Shown piece by piece: positions 14,314 through 22,006 of a stretch of DNA of 32,331 nucleotides; the first letter of the stretch is position 1; each line of letters begins with the position of its first letter. Source of the DNA: Candidatus Shapirobacteria bacterium (GTDB lineage Bacteria; Patescibacteriota; Microgenomatia; PFEM01; JAPLYW01); NCBI GenBank assembly GCA_026395335.1, contig JAPLYW010000005.1, positions 1 to 32,331 of the forward strand, written 5' to 3'. The notes below the pieces were generated by a model. It searched no databases and had not been told where the DNA came from. It worked only from the letters and a program-made list of their open reading frames with translations. Both the position numbers and the translations under genes were made by a program.

Positions 14314-16773
14314 TCATTTTATAAGACTAAATTCAAAGACTAAATCTTGATCAAAACTAGGACTGAGAAAAAGTCCTTCGGTTGTTTGAGCAAACTTTAA
14401 TTTATCGACCAAAGCTGTAACACCTATTGACGGTTGAAGCCAAAAGTTAAAACTCTCATCTTGAATCCCAGGTTGTTTTTGTAGAAAAAATAAATAATGA
14501 CCAATCTCTGATTCCCATTTTTCATCTAACTGATAAACAATCTCTACTGAACGTTTTTCTTGAATTGGAACCTCTATTAAAAATCCAAAAACCTGATAGT
14601 TATGATCTTGTTTTATCTCTCTATCGGTAATTTCTTCTACCTGCCCTGTTTGATTATTAGTAACTTTTAAGCTTATTAATTTACTATTTAATGGAGTATA
14701 AAGTCTAATATAGCTTTTATAACGACCAGCTGGAAAAGCTTCTGAAGGCGATGTATTTTGGTAATCAAGACGTAAAGTTTCTTTAATATCTCCATTTTCT
14801 TCTATTTTTATTTGATGAGAAAGGCTTCTTTTTAAAAAGTAATTGGCTTTATTAATTCCAACATTTGCTTCTATCACCATTAAATAGTCATTTAAACACT
14901 TCGTGTTTGTTACCTGGCACCTAACATTTTTTATCTCTCCTCCCCATGCCAACTCTTGAGCGATCAGTGTCGCTTTATCATCATAAAACCATAAAATTAA
15001 ATCTTTAGCCTTTAAAGAAGGTAATAAATTTTTAGCTAAGCCAAACCAAATTTTCTGATCACCCTGTTTAATTTTTTCAAACAAAACACGAGCAACACTG
15101 CCCAAAAAATCTTGCTTTTGAGTTGAACCTGGGAAAAAATTAATCTCCGAATGGTATTCAGCTCTTTCAAAAAAATTGTCAGCATTAATTTTTTCTTGAT
15201 AATCAGGTAGTTCTATCTCGCCGATTGATTTTAAAATCCGCTGGGCTAAAAACAAATTGACGCCAATTACCCCATCAACTTTTCGACCGGTTTCCTTCTC
15301 CAAAAACCAAGCTGCTTTCAAAGCTGATGAAGGGAAATCAGGATCCCAGTTAGAATCACGAAAATACCAACCGGCTTCACCTAAATATTTTTTCAAATCT
15401 TCCGGCGGCTCAACATGACCTTTTAATTGTCCATCAGCGCTATAAACGTCTTTAATCTCAAAATCCACTAATTGGCCTTCATCAAGAGTTAAAAGACCAA
15501 AACTACCGATAAAACCACCGGTCGGCCGTAACTCACTATTATTTTGGAAAAGAATTAAATAAGTCTGTTTTTTCTCTAAACCAATTAATGAAGGCAAAAG
15601 TTCAATCCCCTTTCTGGCTTGAAGAATAAGATCTCTAGCTTCTTTTAATTGTTCTTTCTCCGGCCGATCACCTATTTGGCTTTCTGCTAAAGAAAGTTGG
15701 CTAAAACTTTGGTCCAGATTAATTTTTATCTCTTTAATTGAGCTATCAATAGACAACGGTTCTTTTTGAAAAATAGATTTTAGGAGACCTTCTAATTGCA
15801 ATGTCGCCTGTAAAAAATTATCAAGACCTTCCGAAACCGTCTCTCCTAAATTTAACAATTTGTTTAATTGTGTTGTTTTCTCCTGACTGAAAAAGTTTAA
15901 AAGTGGGGTTATTTGCCCTAACTGCTCTTCACTTTTCTGAAAAGAATTTAAGGCCGTATCAGCCTGATGGCTGGCTTTTAATAAATTCCCTTGAGTTAAA
16001 GAATTTTTCGCTTGCTTTAAATTTTGTACGCCTAAAAGGCTCCAAAAACCTAAAGAAAGAAAAGGGTAAAAAATTGCTAAAATTAGTAAAGTAATTAAAA
16101 AAGAAATGACGGCTTTTTTGGAAAAAACTTTTGGCAAAATGGGCTTTTTTATTTCTAATTTTTCTTTTTTCGGTTGGTCTTTTAATTGAAAGGATTTCTC
16201 TAATTCCTCTAACCCTTGACTTAGATCAACTTTAGTTTGCCAACCAAGATTTTTATTATTTTCTAAAAGAAAAAATGATTTACCCTTAGTTCCATTACCA
16301 AACATAGCTTTTAACAAACCATAAATAAAATCAGAAATAAAAATCGCTTTTTCTTTTATCGTCCCATCTAAATGTAAGAATTTTTGGTACTCCTTTAAAA
16401 CCATCCCCGGACCATAAACATAAGCAAAACGAATGATTCTAACATTAAGTTTTTTTTCAAAAGATAACTGAATAATTTTATCTTCTAAAGAATCTTTTTC
16501 TGATAATGATGGCAAGGCAAAAAGAAGTTTCGCTTGTGGAGAAACAGAGTCAAGAACTTCTTTGATTAAAACCCAATTTTGATGAAAACAAAAAACATAA
16601 TTGCCTTTTTTAAAAACTTCTAAATCTAAATTTCTAGTAAAAGAAATTGATTGGCAATTGTACAAAAGCAAAGCTTTGTTTAAAAATTCATTGACAAAAT
16701 TTTCTCCGCCAACAATTAAAACTAAAGGTTTTTCTTGACTCTCGCCAACTCTGTGAAAAATTTTATCATTCAT
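14314..16773 (-). CDS. DUF4012 membrane protein with an N-terminal sugar-epimerase-like domain
   Basis: An 819-residue protein in three parts. Residues about 1-180 look like a degenerate NAD-dependent epimerase/dehydratase fold (VLIVGGENFVNEFLNKAL, and IRFAYVYGPGM in the place of the YxxxK region), with no clear catalytic Tyr-Lys. A transmembrane helix follows (about 220-245, AVISFLITLLILAIFYPFLSLGFW). The external DUF4012 domain occupies most of the rest: LILFQNNSELRPTGGFIGSF, then SADGQLKGHVEPPEDLKKYL, FRDSNWDPDFPSSA and VDGVIGVN. DUF4012 has no established function but is often found near surface-polysaccharide genes, which agrees with the flippase and ligase upstream. Residues KNVRCQVTNTKCL (14893-14931) appear to be a repeat-derived insertion. 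Confidence 0.85.
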   Translation of the reverse strand: MNDKIFHRVGESQEKPLVLIVGGENFVNEFLNKALLLYNCQSISFTRNLDLEVFKKGNYVFCFHQNWVLIKEVLDSVSPQAKLLFALPSLSEKDSLEDKIIQLSFEKKLNVRIIRFAYVYGPGMVLKEYQKFLHLDGTIKEKAIFISDFIYGLLKAMFGNGTKGKSFFLLENNKNLGWQTKVDLSQGLEELEKSFQLKDQPKKEKLEIKKPILPKVFSKKAVISFLITLLILAIFYPFLSLGFWSLLGVQNLKQAKNSLTQGNLLKASHQADTALNSFQKSEEQLGQITPLLNFFSQEKTTQLNKLLNLGETVSEGLDNFLQATLQLEGLLKSIFQKEPLSIDSSIKEIKINLDQSFSQLSLAESQIGDRPEKEQLKEARDLILQARKGIELLPSLIGLEKKQTYLILFQNNSELRPTGGFIGSFGLLTLDEGQLVDFEIKDVYSADGQLKGHVEPPEDLKKYLGEAGWYFRDSNWDPDFPSSALKAAWFLEKETGRKVDGVIGVNLFLAQRILKSIGEIELPDYQEKINADNFFERAEYHSEINFFPGSTQKQDFLGSVARVLFEKIKQGDQKIWFGLAKNLLPSLKAKDLILWFYDDKATLIAQELAWGGEIKNVRCQVTNTKCLNDYLMVIEANVGINKANYFLKRSLSHQIKIEENGDIKETLRLDYQNTSPSEAFPAGRYKSYIRLYTPLNSKLISLKVTNNQTGQVEEITDREIKQDHNYQVFGFLIEVPIQEKRSVEIVYQLDEKWESEIGHYLFFLQKQPGIQDESFNFWLQPSIGVTALVDKLKFAQTTEGLFLSPSFDQDLVFEFSLIK
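14894..14908. repeat. Small palindrome inside the DUF4012 gene
   Basis: AAACAC (14894-14899) and GTGTTT (14903-14908) form a 6-bp stem with a TTC loop, the same loop as the first tsaD palindrome. It is followed by GTTACCTGGCACC. The encoded residues interrupt an otherwise smooth domain sequence. Confidence 0.6.
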
Positions 16774-16810
16774 AAATTCAATTTTTACATAACTAATGTG
16801 AAAAGCAGAA

Positions 16811-17254
16811 CTAATAAGTTTCTTTGTCTAAAGTTTGATTGACTAAACTATCTGCCTGATAATTTTTTGACCGAGGAATAAAATTATAAAAAATTTTAGC
16901 AGTAACTTTTTTTTCTAACTCTCTGGTTTTAACAATTAAACTTTTCAATTTAAAATCTTTAATTTTATATAAACCATTCAGTTGGCAAACAACTAATTTA
17001 GAGTCTAAATAAAAGTTTATTTTTCTCTTATCTGTTTCATCAATTAAATTGGTAACCAACCAAGATAAGGCTTCAATAACTGCTTGATATTCAGCGACAT
17101 TGTTAGTTGTCGGTCCAAGATATTTCCCAAAACTAGCTAAGATTTTTTCTTGTTGGTTTTTAATGACAACACCAATAGCCGCCGGCCCGGGATTACCTCT
17201 AGCACCTCCATCAGTAAAAATAATTAAATCATTTTTTCCATCTAAATTTGTCAT
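16811..17254 (-). CDS. rnhA: Ribonuclease H-like protein (RNase HI family)
   Basis: Degrades the RNA strand of RNA-DNA hybrids, in the cytosol. The 147-residue product has the family signature FTDGGARGNPGPAAIGVV near the N-terminus (first catalytic Asp), NNVAEYQAVIEAL (catalytic Glu), FYLDSKLVVCQLNG (Asp) and IPRSKNYQADSLVNQ (fourth Asp). All four acidic residues are present, so it should be active. It lacks the basic protrusion of E. coli RNase HI and matches the shorter group found in archaea and many bacteria. It abuts the flippase gene with no gap, in the operon from rpmH to rplY. Confidence 0.93.
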   Translation of the reverse strand: MTNLDGKNDLIIFTDGGARGNPGPAAIGVVIKNQQEKILASFGKYLGPTTNNVAEYQAVIEALSWLVTNLIDETDKRKINFYLDSKLVVCQLNGLYKIKDFKLKSLIVKTRELEKKVTAKIFYNFIPRSKNYQADSLVNQTLDKETY

Positions 17255-18577
17255 TTAAAAAATTTTACCTTTCTGTTTAATTAACTGCATTAAAGTTTTT
17301 GGAAAACCAAATAAAGAAGGGACAACACCAATTGTTTTATAAATAAAAATGCTAGTAGCAATTAAAACTAAAAATTCTGTAGCTACAGTTATCATCGCCG
17401 CTCCCCAATAAGAAAAATAAGGAATAACAATTAAGTTTAAAACAACATTAAAAACCAAAGCAGAAAAAGCTATAAAAAAATAAGAGTTTTGTTTTTTTAA
17501 ACTAACTAAAGTATAACCGGTTAAATGATTAAAATAAGAAAGAAAAATAGCAAAAGATAAAATCCTTAAAATAGAAATCGTGTCAAAAAATTCTCCAAAA
17601 CGGTTTAGGGTTAAAATCCTAATAATTAATGGGGAACCAAAAAAACCGAATAAAAATATTATTAATCCCATTATCAGTAAAACATCAAAAGATTTTTGAT
17701 AAATAATTTTAAATTTATTACGCCAGTCGTCTTTTGTCGCGTATTGGGAAATAACCGGTAATAAAGAACTCATTAAATAAGCTGCCCCTAAAATTAAAAC
17801 ATCATAAACACGATAAGCGACCGCATAAATTCCAACTGCGTCTGCTCCTTTTAAGTAGCCCAACATTACCGTATCGATTTTATTATCAACCGTAAACATT
17901 AATAATACTGCTCCCATTGGTAGAGACTCAAACAAGAAATTTTTTATAAATTGTCTATCAATTTTGAGATGAAAACGGATTGTCTTAACAGCTAAGAATC
18001 CAACCGTAAAAACCGCAACAATATTAGCTATTAATATCGCTCCGATTAAAGCCATTAAACCTAAATGCATTTTAATAAAAATCCAGGAAATTAGAAAAAC
18101 CAAAGCGCTGGCTAAAATATCAGCTACTGCTAATTTTTGCATCTGCATCTTTGTTTGGAAAATTAAGCCAAAAGAAGCCTTAATCGCAAAAAGGATTAAA
18201 ATTAAAGAACCTAATAAAATCCCCTGACGAATAAGCAGATAATTAGAAATCCCTAGCGGCAGCAAAAAAGCCAATCCAATCATTAAACAGGCTCCAAAAA
18301 AAGCTAGGACTAAACGGATAAAAAAAACATTAACTAAAATTTCATCTTGTTTTTCTTTAACCCTAGAGGCTTCCCTAACCCCAATTGTGGCTGTTCCCCA
18401 ATCAGAAAAAGCACCAAAAATAGTTACTAAAGTTAAAATATACATGTAGTTACCATAACCTTCGCGACCCAAAGAAGAGGTCAATAAAATCATCGTCGCC
18501 AAGCCAAAACAAACAGTAACGATTTTAGTGACTATTTGGATTATGGTATTAAGGGCAACCTTTTGCGAAAGATGCAT
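17255..18577 (-). CDS. Polysaccharide (Wzx/MATE-like) flippase
   Basis: Integral membrane protein of 440 residues with about twelve or more helices, of the oligosaccharide-lipid flippase superfamily. The start, KVALNTIIQIVTKIVTVCFGLATMIL followed by LGREGYGNYMYILT and FGAFSDWGTATIGVREASR, is the family's typical first-helix region, and a second bundle begins near LPMGAVLLMFTVDNKIDTVMLGY. It would move lipid-linked glycan repeat units across the membrane. The next upstream gene is a Wzy/WaaL-like ligase, so the pair fits surface glycan assembly. No glycosyltransferases are in this window. It abuts rnhA directly and follows the ligase gene by 20 bp. Confidence 0.87.
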   Translation of the reverse strand: MHLSQKVALNTIIQIVTKIVTVCFGLATMILLTSSLGREGYGNYMYILTLVTIFGAFSDWGTATIGVREASRVKEKQDEILVNVFFIRLVLAFFGACLMIGLAFLLPLGISNYLLIRQGILLGSLILILFAIKASFGLIFQTKMQMQKLAVADILASALVFLISWIFIKMHLGLMALIGAILIANIVAVFTVGFLAVKTIRFHLKIDRQFIKNFLFESLPMGAVLLMFTVDNKIDTVMLGYLKGADAVGIYAVAYRVYDVLILGAAYLMSSLLPVISQYATKDDWRNKFKIIYQKSFDVLLIMGLIIFLFGFFGSPLIIRILTLNRFGEFFDTISILRILSFAIFLSYFNHLTGYTLVSLKKQNSYFFIAFSALVFNVVLNLIVIPYFSYWGAAMITVATEFLVLIATSIFIYKTIGVVPSLFGFPKTLMQLIKQKGKIF

Positions 18578-18597
18578 AAATCAATTATACCCGCTCT

Positions 18598-19878
18598 TTA
18601 ACTTAATTTCGACCAAGACAAACCAAGAACAATAGTTAAAAGAAGCTGATTTTGTTGAAGAGTTAACCAATAATGGTCATTCAGCCCTAAAAACAACACC
18701 GTTGTTAACCCCAATATTAAGACTAGATAAGAAGACAATAAACGACTAAACAATCTACGATAAGTTAAGATTAAAAACCAAACAAAAATAATCAATCCGG
18801 TAAATCCAGTTTCTGCAGCTATAAGAAAATAAATATTATGAACCGGTTGTAGCCAATAAGTAAAACCGACTAAAGACCAATAATCAGGAAGACGAGTAAT
18901 AAAATTATTTAAGCCAACTCCCGACAAAGGAAAATTTCTAATCATTAGTAAAGCTGACTCCATTAATTGTTTTCTTTGGGAAAAAGCTTCATTAGTAGAA
19001 AAATAGGGGACAACAACAATTAATAAACAGCTAAAAAGAAAAAATAAAGAAGAAATAAAAAAAAGCTTTTTCTTTTGAAAATGATTTTTATGAATTATAA
19101 AATAAAAAACGGCCATTAAACTCAAAAACCAAACCGAGCGAGAGAAACTAACAATTATGGTTAATCCCCCTAAAATAAAAGCCAAGTATTTAATCGACTT
19201 GATTACTTTATTTTTTCCCACCGACCAATTACTTAATAAAATTAAACTTACTAGAAGAAAACCAGCCAAAGCATTAGGATGAGCAAAAATCCCATAAGGC
19301 CGCAAAACTAACCGACCATTAAGAATAGTTTTAGCAATTCCCGGAGTAGCTAAATCAAAAGTTCGTTCTCCCAACCACCAGAAAATACCGTTTAAAGAAC
19401 CTTGTTTTAAAAACTGGCCTAAAGCAATTAAAGAAGAATAGACTACTGCCCCGGCAAGTGGATACTGGATATAAGGAAACCTTGTTTCTCGAAGCTCGAA
19501 ATTAGATACTGGATACTGATTCTTAGCGATATAAAATCCAAGCAGGGTAAACTCAACGATTTTGGCAAATTTATAAAAGGCTACCCCTTGGTTTTGAGCT
19601 AAAAAAGCATTGACCAAAAGAAAAACAAAAATTGTAAAAACCCACCAGCAGCTCCTTAATATCTTACGTATTACATATCTCTTATCACGTATCCCCCAAA
19701 CCCACAAGAATAAAATTAAAAAAACTAAAATGTCGGTTAAATAAAGAGTAGGAGATAAATAATCAACTTTTAAACCTAAAACATAACTCCAATTTGGCCA
19801 AAAATGTTTTCCTAGCTGAAAAGGTAAAAGCAGTATTAATAACCAAAAAAAATTCTGATGAAGCTTTTTTTTAAACAT
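18598..19878 (-). CDS. O-antigen ligase/polymerase-like (Wzy_C) membrane protein with repeat insertions
   Basis: A 426-residue protein with about ten to twelve transmembrane helices. Motifs of the O-antigen ligase superfamily are HPNALAGFLLVSLILLSN, SFSRSVWFLSLMAVFYF and, in the large loop, PLSGVGLNNFITRLPDYW followed by QPVHNIYFLIAAETGF. It should join or polymerise glycan chains at the outer face. Two segments look inserted: IRDKRYVIRKILRS (heptamer repeats, 19661-19695) and NQYPVSNFELRETRFPYIQY (19460-19524), both in loops between helices, and both in frame. It follows jag by 21 bp; its neighbour is a flippase. Confidence 0.85.
   Translation of the reverse strand: MFKKKLHQNFFWLLILLLPFQLGKHFWPNWSYVLGLKVDYLSPTLYLTDILVFLILFLWVWGIRDKRYVIRKILRSCWWVFTIFVFLLVNAFLAQNQGVAFYKFAKIVEFTLLGFYIAKNQYPVSNFELRETRFPYIQYPLAGAVVYSSLIALGQFLKQGSLNGIFWWLGERTFDLATPGIAKTILNGRLVLRPYGIFAHPNALAGFLLVSLILLSNWSVGKNKVIKSIKYLAFILGGLTIIVSFSRSVWFLSLMAVFYFIIHKNHFQKKKLFFISSLFFLFSCLLIVVVPYFSTNEAFSQRKQLMESALLMIRNFPLSGVGLNNFITRLPDYWSLVGFTYWLQPVHNIYFLIAAETGFTGLIIFVWFLILTYRRLFSRLLSSYLVLILGLTTVLFLGLNDHYWLTLQQNQLLLTIVLGLSWSKLS
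19460..19524. repeat. Composite repeat insertion inside the ligase gene
   Basis: Plus strand: heptamers GGATACT and GGATATA (19460-19473), a core AAACCTTGTTTCTCGAA (19477-19493), then AGATACT, GGATACT and GATTCTT (19504-19524). The core shares the 13-mer AACCTTGTTTCTC with the 3' flank of hairpin copy 2. The heptamers match, in reverse complement, those inside tsaD. Confidence 0.7.
19661..19695. repeat. Heptanucleotide tandem repeat, five units, inside the ligase gene
   Basis: Five units on the plus strand, from ATCTTAC (19661) and GTATTAC (19668) to TTATCAC (19682) and GTATCCC (19689). Same GTATYAC-like family as 6174-6215. Confidence 0.7.
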
Positions 19879-19899
19879 AGCAAAAAACAGGGGACAGTT

Positions 19900-20352
19900 T
19901 TAAGCTTTCCGTTTAATAACGACATGTCTTTGTTCGCCTTCACCTTCAGAAACTGTTTCAACTTCTGAATGATTGGCTAAAACTAAATGGACAATTCTTC
20001 TTTCAAAAGAAGACATCGGAGGTAAAATTTGGCTTTGACCGGAAACTTTAACTTTTTCTGCCATATTCATCGTCATTCTTTCTAAAACCTCTTTTCTTTT
20101 TTCCCGATAGTCCTCAACATCAACTAAAATCCTTACCCATTCTCCTAATTTTTTAAAAGCTATCATTGTTATCATTTGCTGCAGAGCAGCCAACGCTTGA
20201 CCATGATAGCCAATCAAAACCCCTGGTTCATCAGTTTTAAATTGGATAATAAAAACATCTTCTTCTTTTTTAATAGTGAAATTAACTTTCATTTGAAGAA
20301 GATCAAATAGTTCTTGAGTTATTTCTTTAAGAATTTTATCTTGTTTATCCAT
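19900..20352 (-). CDS. jag: RNA-binding KH-R3H protein Jag (KhpB)
   Basis: Cytosolic RNA-binding protein linked in many bacteria to cell-wall and division control and always found near yidC. The 150-residue product has a KH domain (about residues 30-75, with EPGVLIGYHGQALAALQQMI in place of GxxG: IGYHGQ) and a C-terminal R3H domain (about 80-145, MSSFERRIVHLVLANH). The separate N-terminal Jag-N domain is absent. The ATG at 20352 is chosen because GGGGAGG lies about 9 nt upstream; an in-frame start 18 bp earlier is less likely. It overlaps the yidC 3' end by 34 bp. Confidence 0.93.
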   Translation of the reverse strand: MDKQDKILKEITQELFDLLQMKVNFTIKKEEDVFIIQFKTDEPGVLIGYHGQALAALQQMITMIAFKKLGEWVRILVDVEDYREKRKEVLERMTMNMAEKVKVSGQSQILPPMSSFERRIVHLVLANHSEVETVSEGEGEQRHVVIKRKA

Positions 20353-21131
20353 GGTTTTAGACCTCCCCAACCACTAATATAATATTGTTGGACAACAGTT
20401 GATAGAGAAAAAATAAACCAATAAAGGACTAGACCTGAAGGAAAAGTAAAGCCGATAAAAATAGTCATTAAAGGAAAAAGATAAAGCATTTGTCGTTGCA
20501 TAGAAGTAGCCATGTCATCAGTTTTTGTTTCTGTTTTTTCCGCCTCTTTTTGGAGATTGGCTACTTCCGGCATCATCATTTTTGAAGAAATAAACTGAGA
20601 AAGGGCCGCTAAGATTAAGAATAGTCCGGGTAAAGGAAAGGAAAGACCATTTAAATGAAAAACATCAGGAGTAGCTAAGTTAAGATACCAAAATCGAGTA
20701 TTAATTATTGTCCCTTCAGCTAATTTTAAAGAAGGATATAAAATTTGATTTAATCTCGCGATTACATCACCATTCGACCGCAAAACTCCGATAAAAGCCT
20801 GATATAAGGCAATTAAAATAATTAACTGAACAATTTGCGGCAAACAACCGGCAGCCGGATTAGCCCCATGCTGACGATAAAGTTCCATTTGAGCTTGCGC
20901 TAACTTTTTCTTATCATCGGCGTATTTCTTTTTTAATTTTTCCAACTCCGGCGCTAATTCTTTTATTTTCTGAGCGGCTCTCATAGAAGGAAGAGTTAAA
21001 GGCACTAAAAGACCTCTAATAATTAGAGTTAAGACGATAATTGCCAACCCAAAATTATGAAAAAGAATTTCATAAAAAAAGATTAAAGCATTTACAATTG
21101 GATGATAAAGTAATGTTCCCCAGAGTGACAT
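20319..21131 (-). CDS. yidC: Membrane protein insertase YidC/Oxa1
   Basis: Inserts proteins into the cytoplasmic membrane, with or without SecYEG. The 270-residue product is the short form without the large external domain of Gram-negative YidC. The five core helices are visible: FFYEILFHNFGLAIIVLTLIIRGLLVPLTL contains the conserved Arg of the hydrophilic groove, then the charged coiled-coil loop (KIKELAPELEKLKKKYADDK), CLPQIVQLIILIALYQAF, PGLFLILAALSQFIS and GLVLYWFIFSLSTVVQQYYI. No lipobox Cys is seen at the N-terminus. It lies 2 bp after yidD and overlaps jag by 34 bp, the standard order near oriC. Confidence 0.96.
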   Translation of the reverse strand: MSLWGTLLYHPIVNALIFFYEILFHNFGLAIIVLTLIIRGLLVPLTLPSMRAAQKIKELAPELEKLKKKYADDKKKLAQAQMELYRQHGANPAAGCLPQIVQLIILIALYQAFIGVLRSNGDVIARLNQILYPSLKLAEGTIINTRFWYLNLATPDVFHLNGLSFPLPGLFLILAALSQFISSKMMMPEVANLQKEAEKTETKTDDMATSMQRQMLYLFPLMTIFIGFTFPSGLVLYWFIFSLSTVVQQYYISGWGGLKPWINKIKFLKK

Positions 21132-21133
21132 AA

Positions 21134-21367
21134 TTATTTTTTCTTTTTTTTGAGTGGTAGAGAATCAAGGCCACCTTTTGACCAAGGATGACAGCGGCTA
21201 ATTCTTTTTAATCCCAACCAACTTCCTCGAATTATACCATAATAATTAATTGCTTGATAAGTGTATTCTGAACAGGTTGGTTGGAAACGGCAAGATTGAT
21301 GCCAGAAAATTAAAAAGGGTGTTTTTTTCTGATAAAACCGAATTAAAGATAAAACACTTTTCTTCAT
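21134..21367 (-). CDS. yidD: Membrane protein insertion efficiency factor YidD
   Basis: A 77-residue, membrane-associated protein that assists YidC-dependent insertion. The family motif is complete: [10 protein letters not shown], then [15 protein letters not shown] and [20 protein letters not shown]. The Lys-rich tail (PLKKKKK) is unremarkable. It lies between rnpA (9 bp) and yidC (2 bp). Confidence 0.96.
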   Translation of the reverse strand: MKKSVLSLIRFYQKKTPFLIFWHQSCRFQPTCSEYTYQAINYYGIIRGSWLGLKRISRCHPWSKGGLDSLPLKKKKK

Positions 21368-21376
21368 TTAAGAAAA

Positions 21377-21742
21377 TTAAGAAATAAGCTTCGCTTTCTG
21401 AAGAATTAATCTAACCTCCTCTTTAACTTGAAAGTAATTTACTTCAGTCATTAATTTTTTTACTAAAAAAACACCATCAAAGTTTTTTTTAGTTTCATTT
21501 TTCAAAGACCAAATAACCTCTGATAGCCAACGCCGTAAACGATTACGAATAACCGCTTTTTTACTCACTTTATTGGAAATAATAAAAGCAAATCTTGAAG
21601 CTTGATTTATATCAGTTTCAATTCCATTAGAAATTTGCGGAGCAACCAATAAACCGAACAGACTCCCTTGAATAAGTTTTCCTTCTTTTTTAATACGATT
21701 AAATTCTGTTCGAAGAGGCAACCGATATTTTTTCGGAAGCAT
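21377..21742 (-). CDS. rnpA: Ribonuclease P protein component
   Basis: Protein subunit that helps RNase P RNA mature tRNA 5' ends, in the cytosol. 121 residues, normal family length. The start MLPKKYRLPLRTEFNRIKKEG fits the conserved N-terminus, and the RNA-binding signature appears as KAVIRNRLRRWLSEVI. It lies 9 bp after rpmH in the usual rpmH-rnpA order. The RNase P RNA gene is not in this window. Confidence 0.96.
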   Translation of the reverse strand: MLPKKYRLPLRTEFNRIKKEGKLIQGSLFGLLVAPQISNGIETDINQASRFAFIISNKVSKKAVIRNRLRRWLSEVIWSLKNETKKNFDGVFLVKKLMTEVNYFQVKEEVRLILQKAKLIS

Positions 21743-21751
21743 ATAATAAAT

Positions 21752-21892
21752 TTAAAGAGTTAATTTTTTACGTCCCTGCAACCTTCGACGTTTGATAACT
21801 TTACGACCATCATGGCTTGCCATTTTCTTAAGAAAACCGTGTTTACGGACTCTTTTGAGTTTTTTTGGTTGATAAGTTCTTTTAGTCGCCAT
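21752..21892 (-). CDS. rpmH: Large ribosomal subunit protein bL34
   Basis: 46-residue ribosomal protein: [20 protein letters not shown], then [21 protein letters not shown]. Family members start KRTYQPS and have about 44-46 residues, so the ATG at 21892 is the real start; an open frame extending upstream to 21949 is not conserved. The predicted promoter places transcription initiation within a base or so of this ATG, making the mRNA leaderless or nearly so. First gene of a ten-gene operon running to rplY. Confidence 0.97.
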   Translation of the reverse strand: MATKRTYQPKKLKRVRKHGFLKKMASHDGRKVIKRRRLQGRKKLTL

Positions 21893-21899
21893 TGAGTTA

Positions 21900-21928
21900 A
21901 GAATACATAAAAAAAAATTCAAAAACAA
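21900..21928 (-). promoter_or_regulatory. Promoter for the rpmH operon
   Basis: Minus strand TTGTTT (21928-21923), 17-bp spacer, TATTCT (21905-21900). The predicted start is around 21893, adjacent to the rpmH ATG at 21892. Confidence 0.5.
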
Positions 21929-21942
21929 GAGGAAAATTATCA

Positions 21943-21971
21943 TTGACAAATTGTGGATAACCTTGTTAAAT
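21943..21971 (+). promoter_or_regulatory. dnaA promoter with an internal DnaA box
   Basis: TTGACA at 21943-21948, a 17-bp spacer and TTAAAT at 21966-21971. A perfect DnaA box (TGTGGATAA, 21952-21960, reverse orientation) fills the spacer, so DnaA binding would block the promoter: probable autoregulation. Confidence 0.55.
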
Positions 21972-22006
21972 TAAATTATTATCTTCTGCCCTACTTTCAA
22001 ATTACC

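Noticed and set aside
21893-21949. N-terminal extension of rpmH with a hydrophobic stretch
   Set aside because: It overlaps the predicted promoter, and bL34 always starts close to KRTYQP.
21953-22006. Longer DnaA starting at GTG 21953
   Set aside because: The GTG lies within a DnaA box in the promoter spacer, and the extra 18 residues are not DnaA-like; MDKEKIW at 22007 fits the family start.
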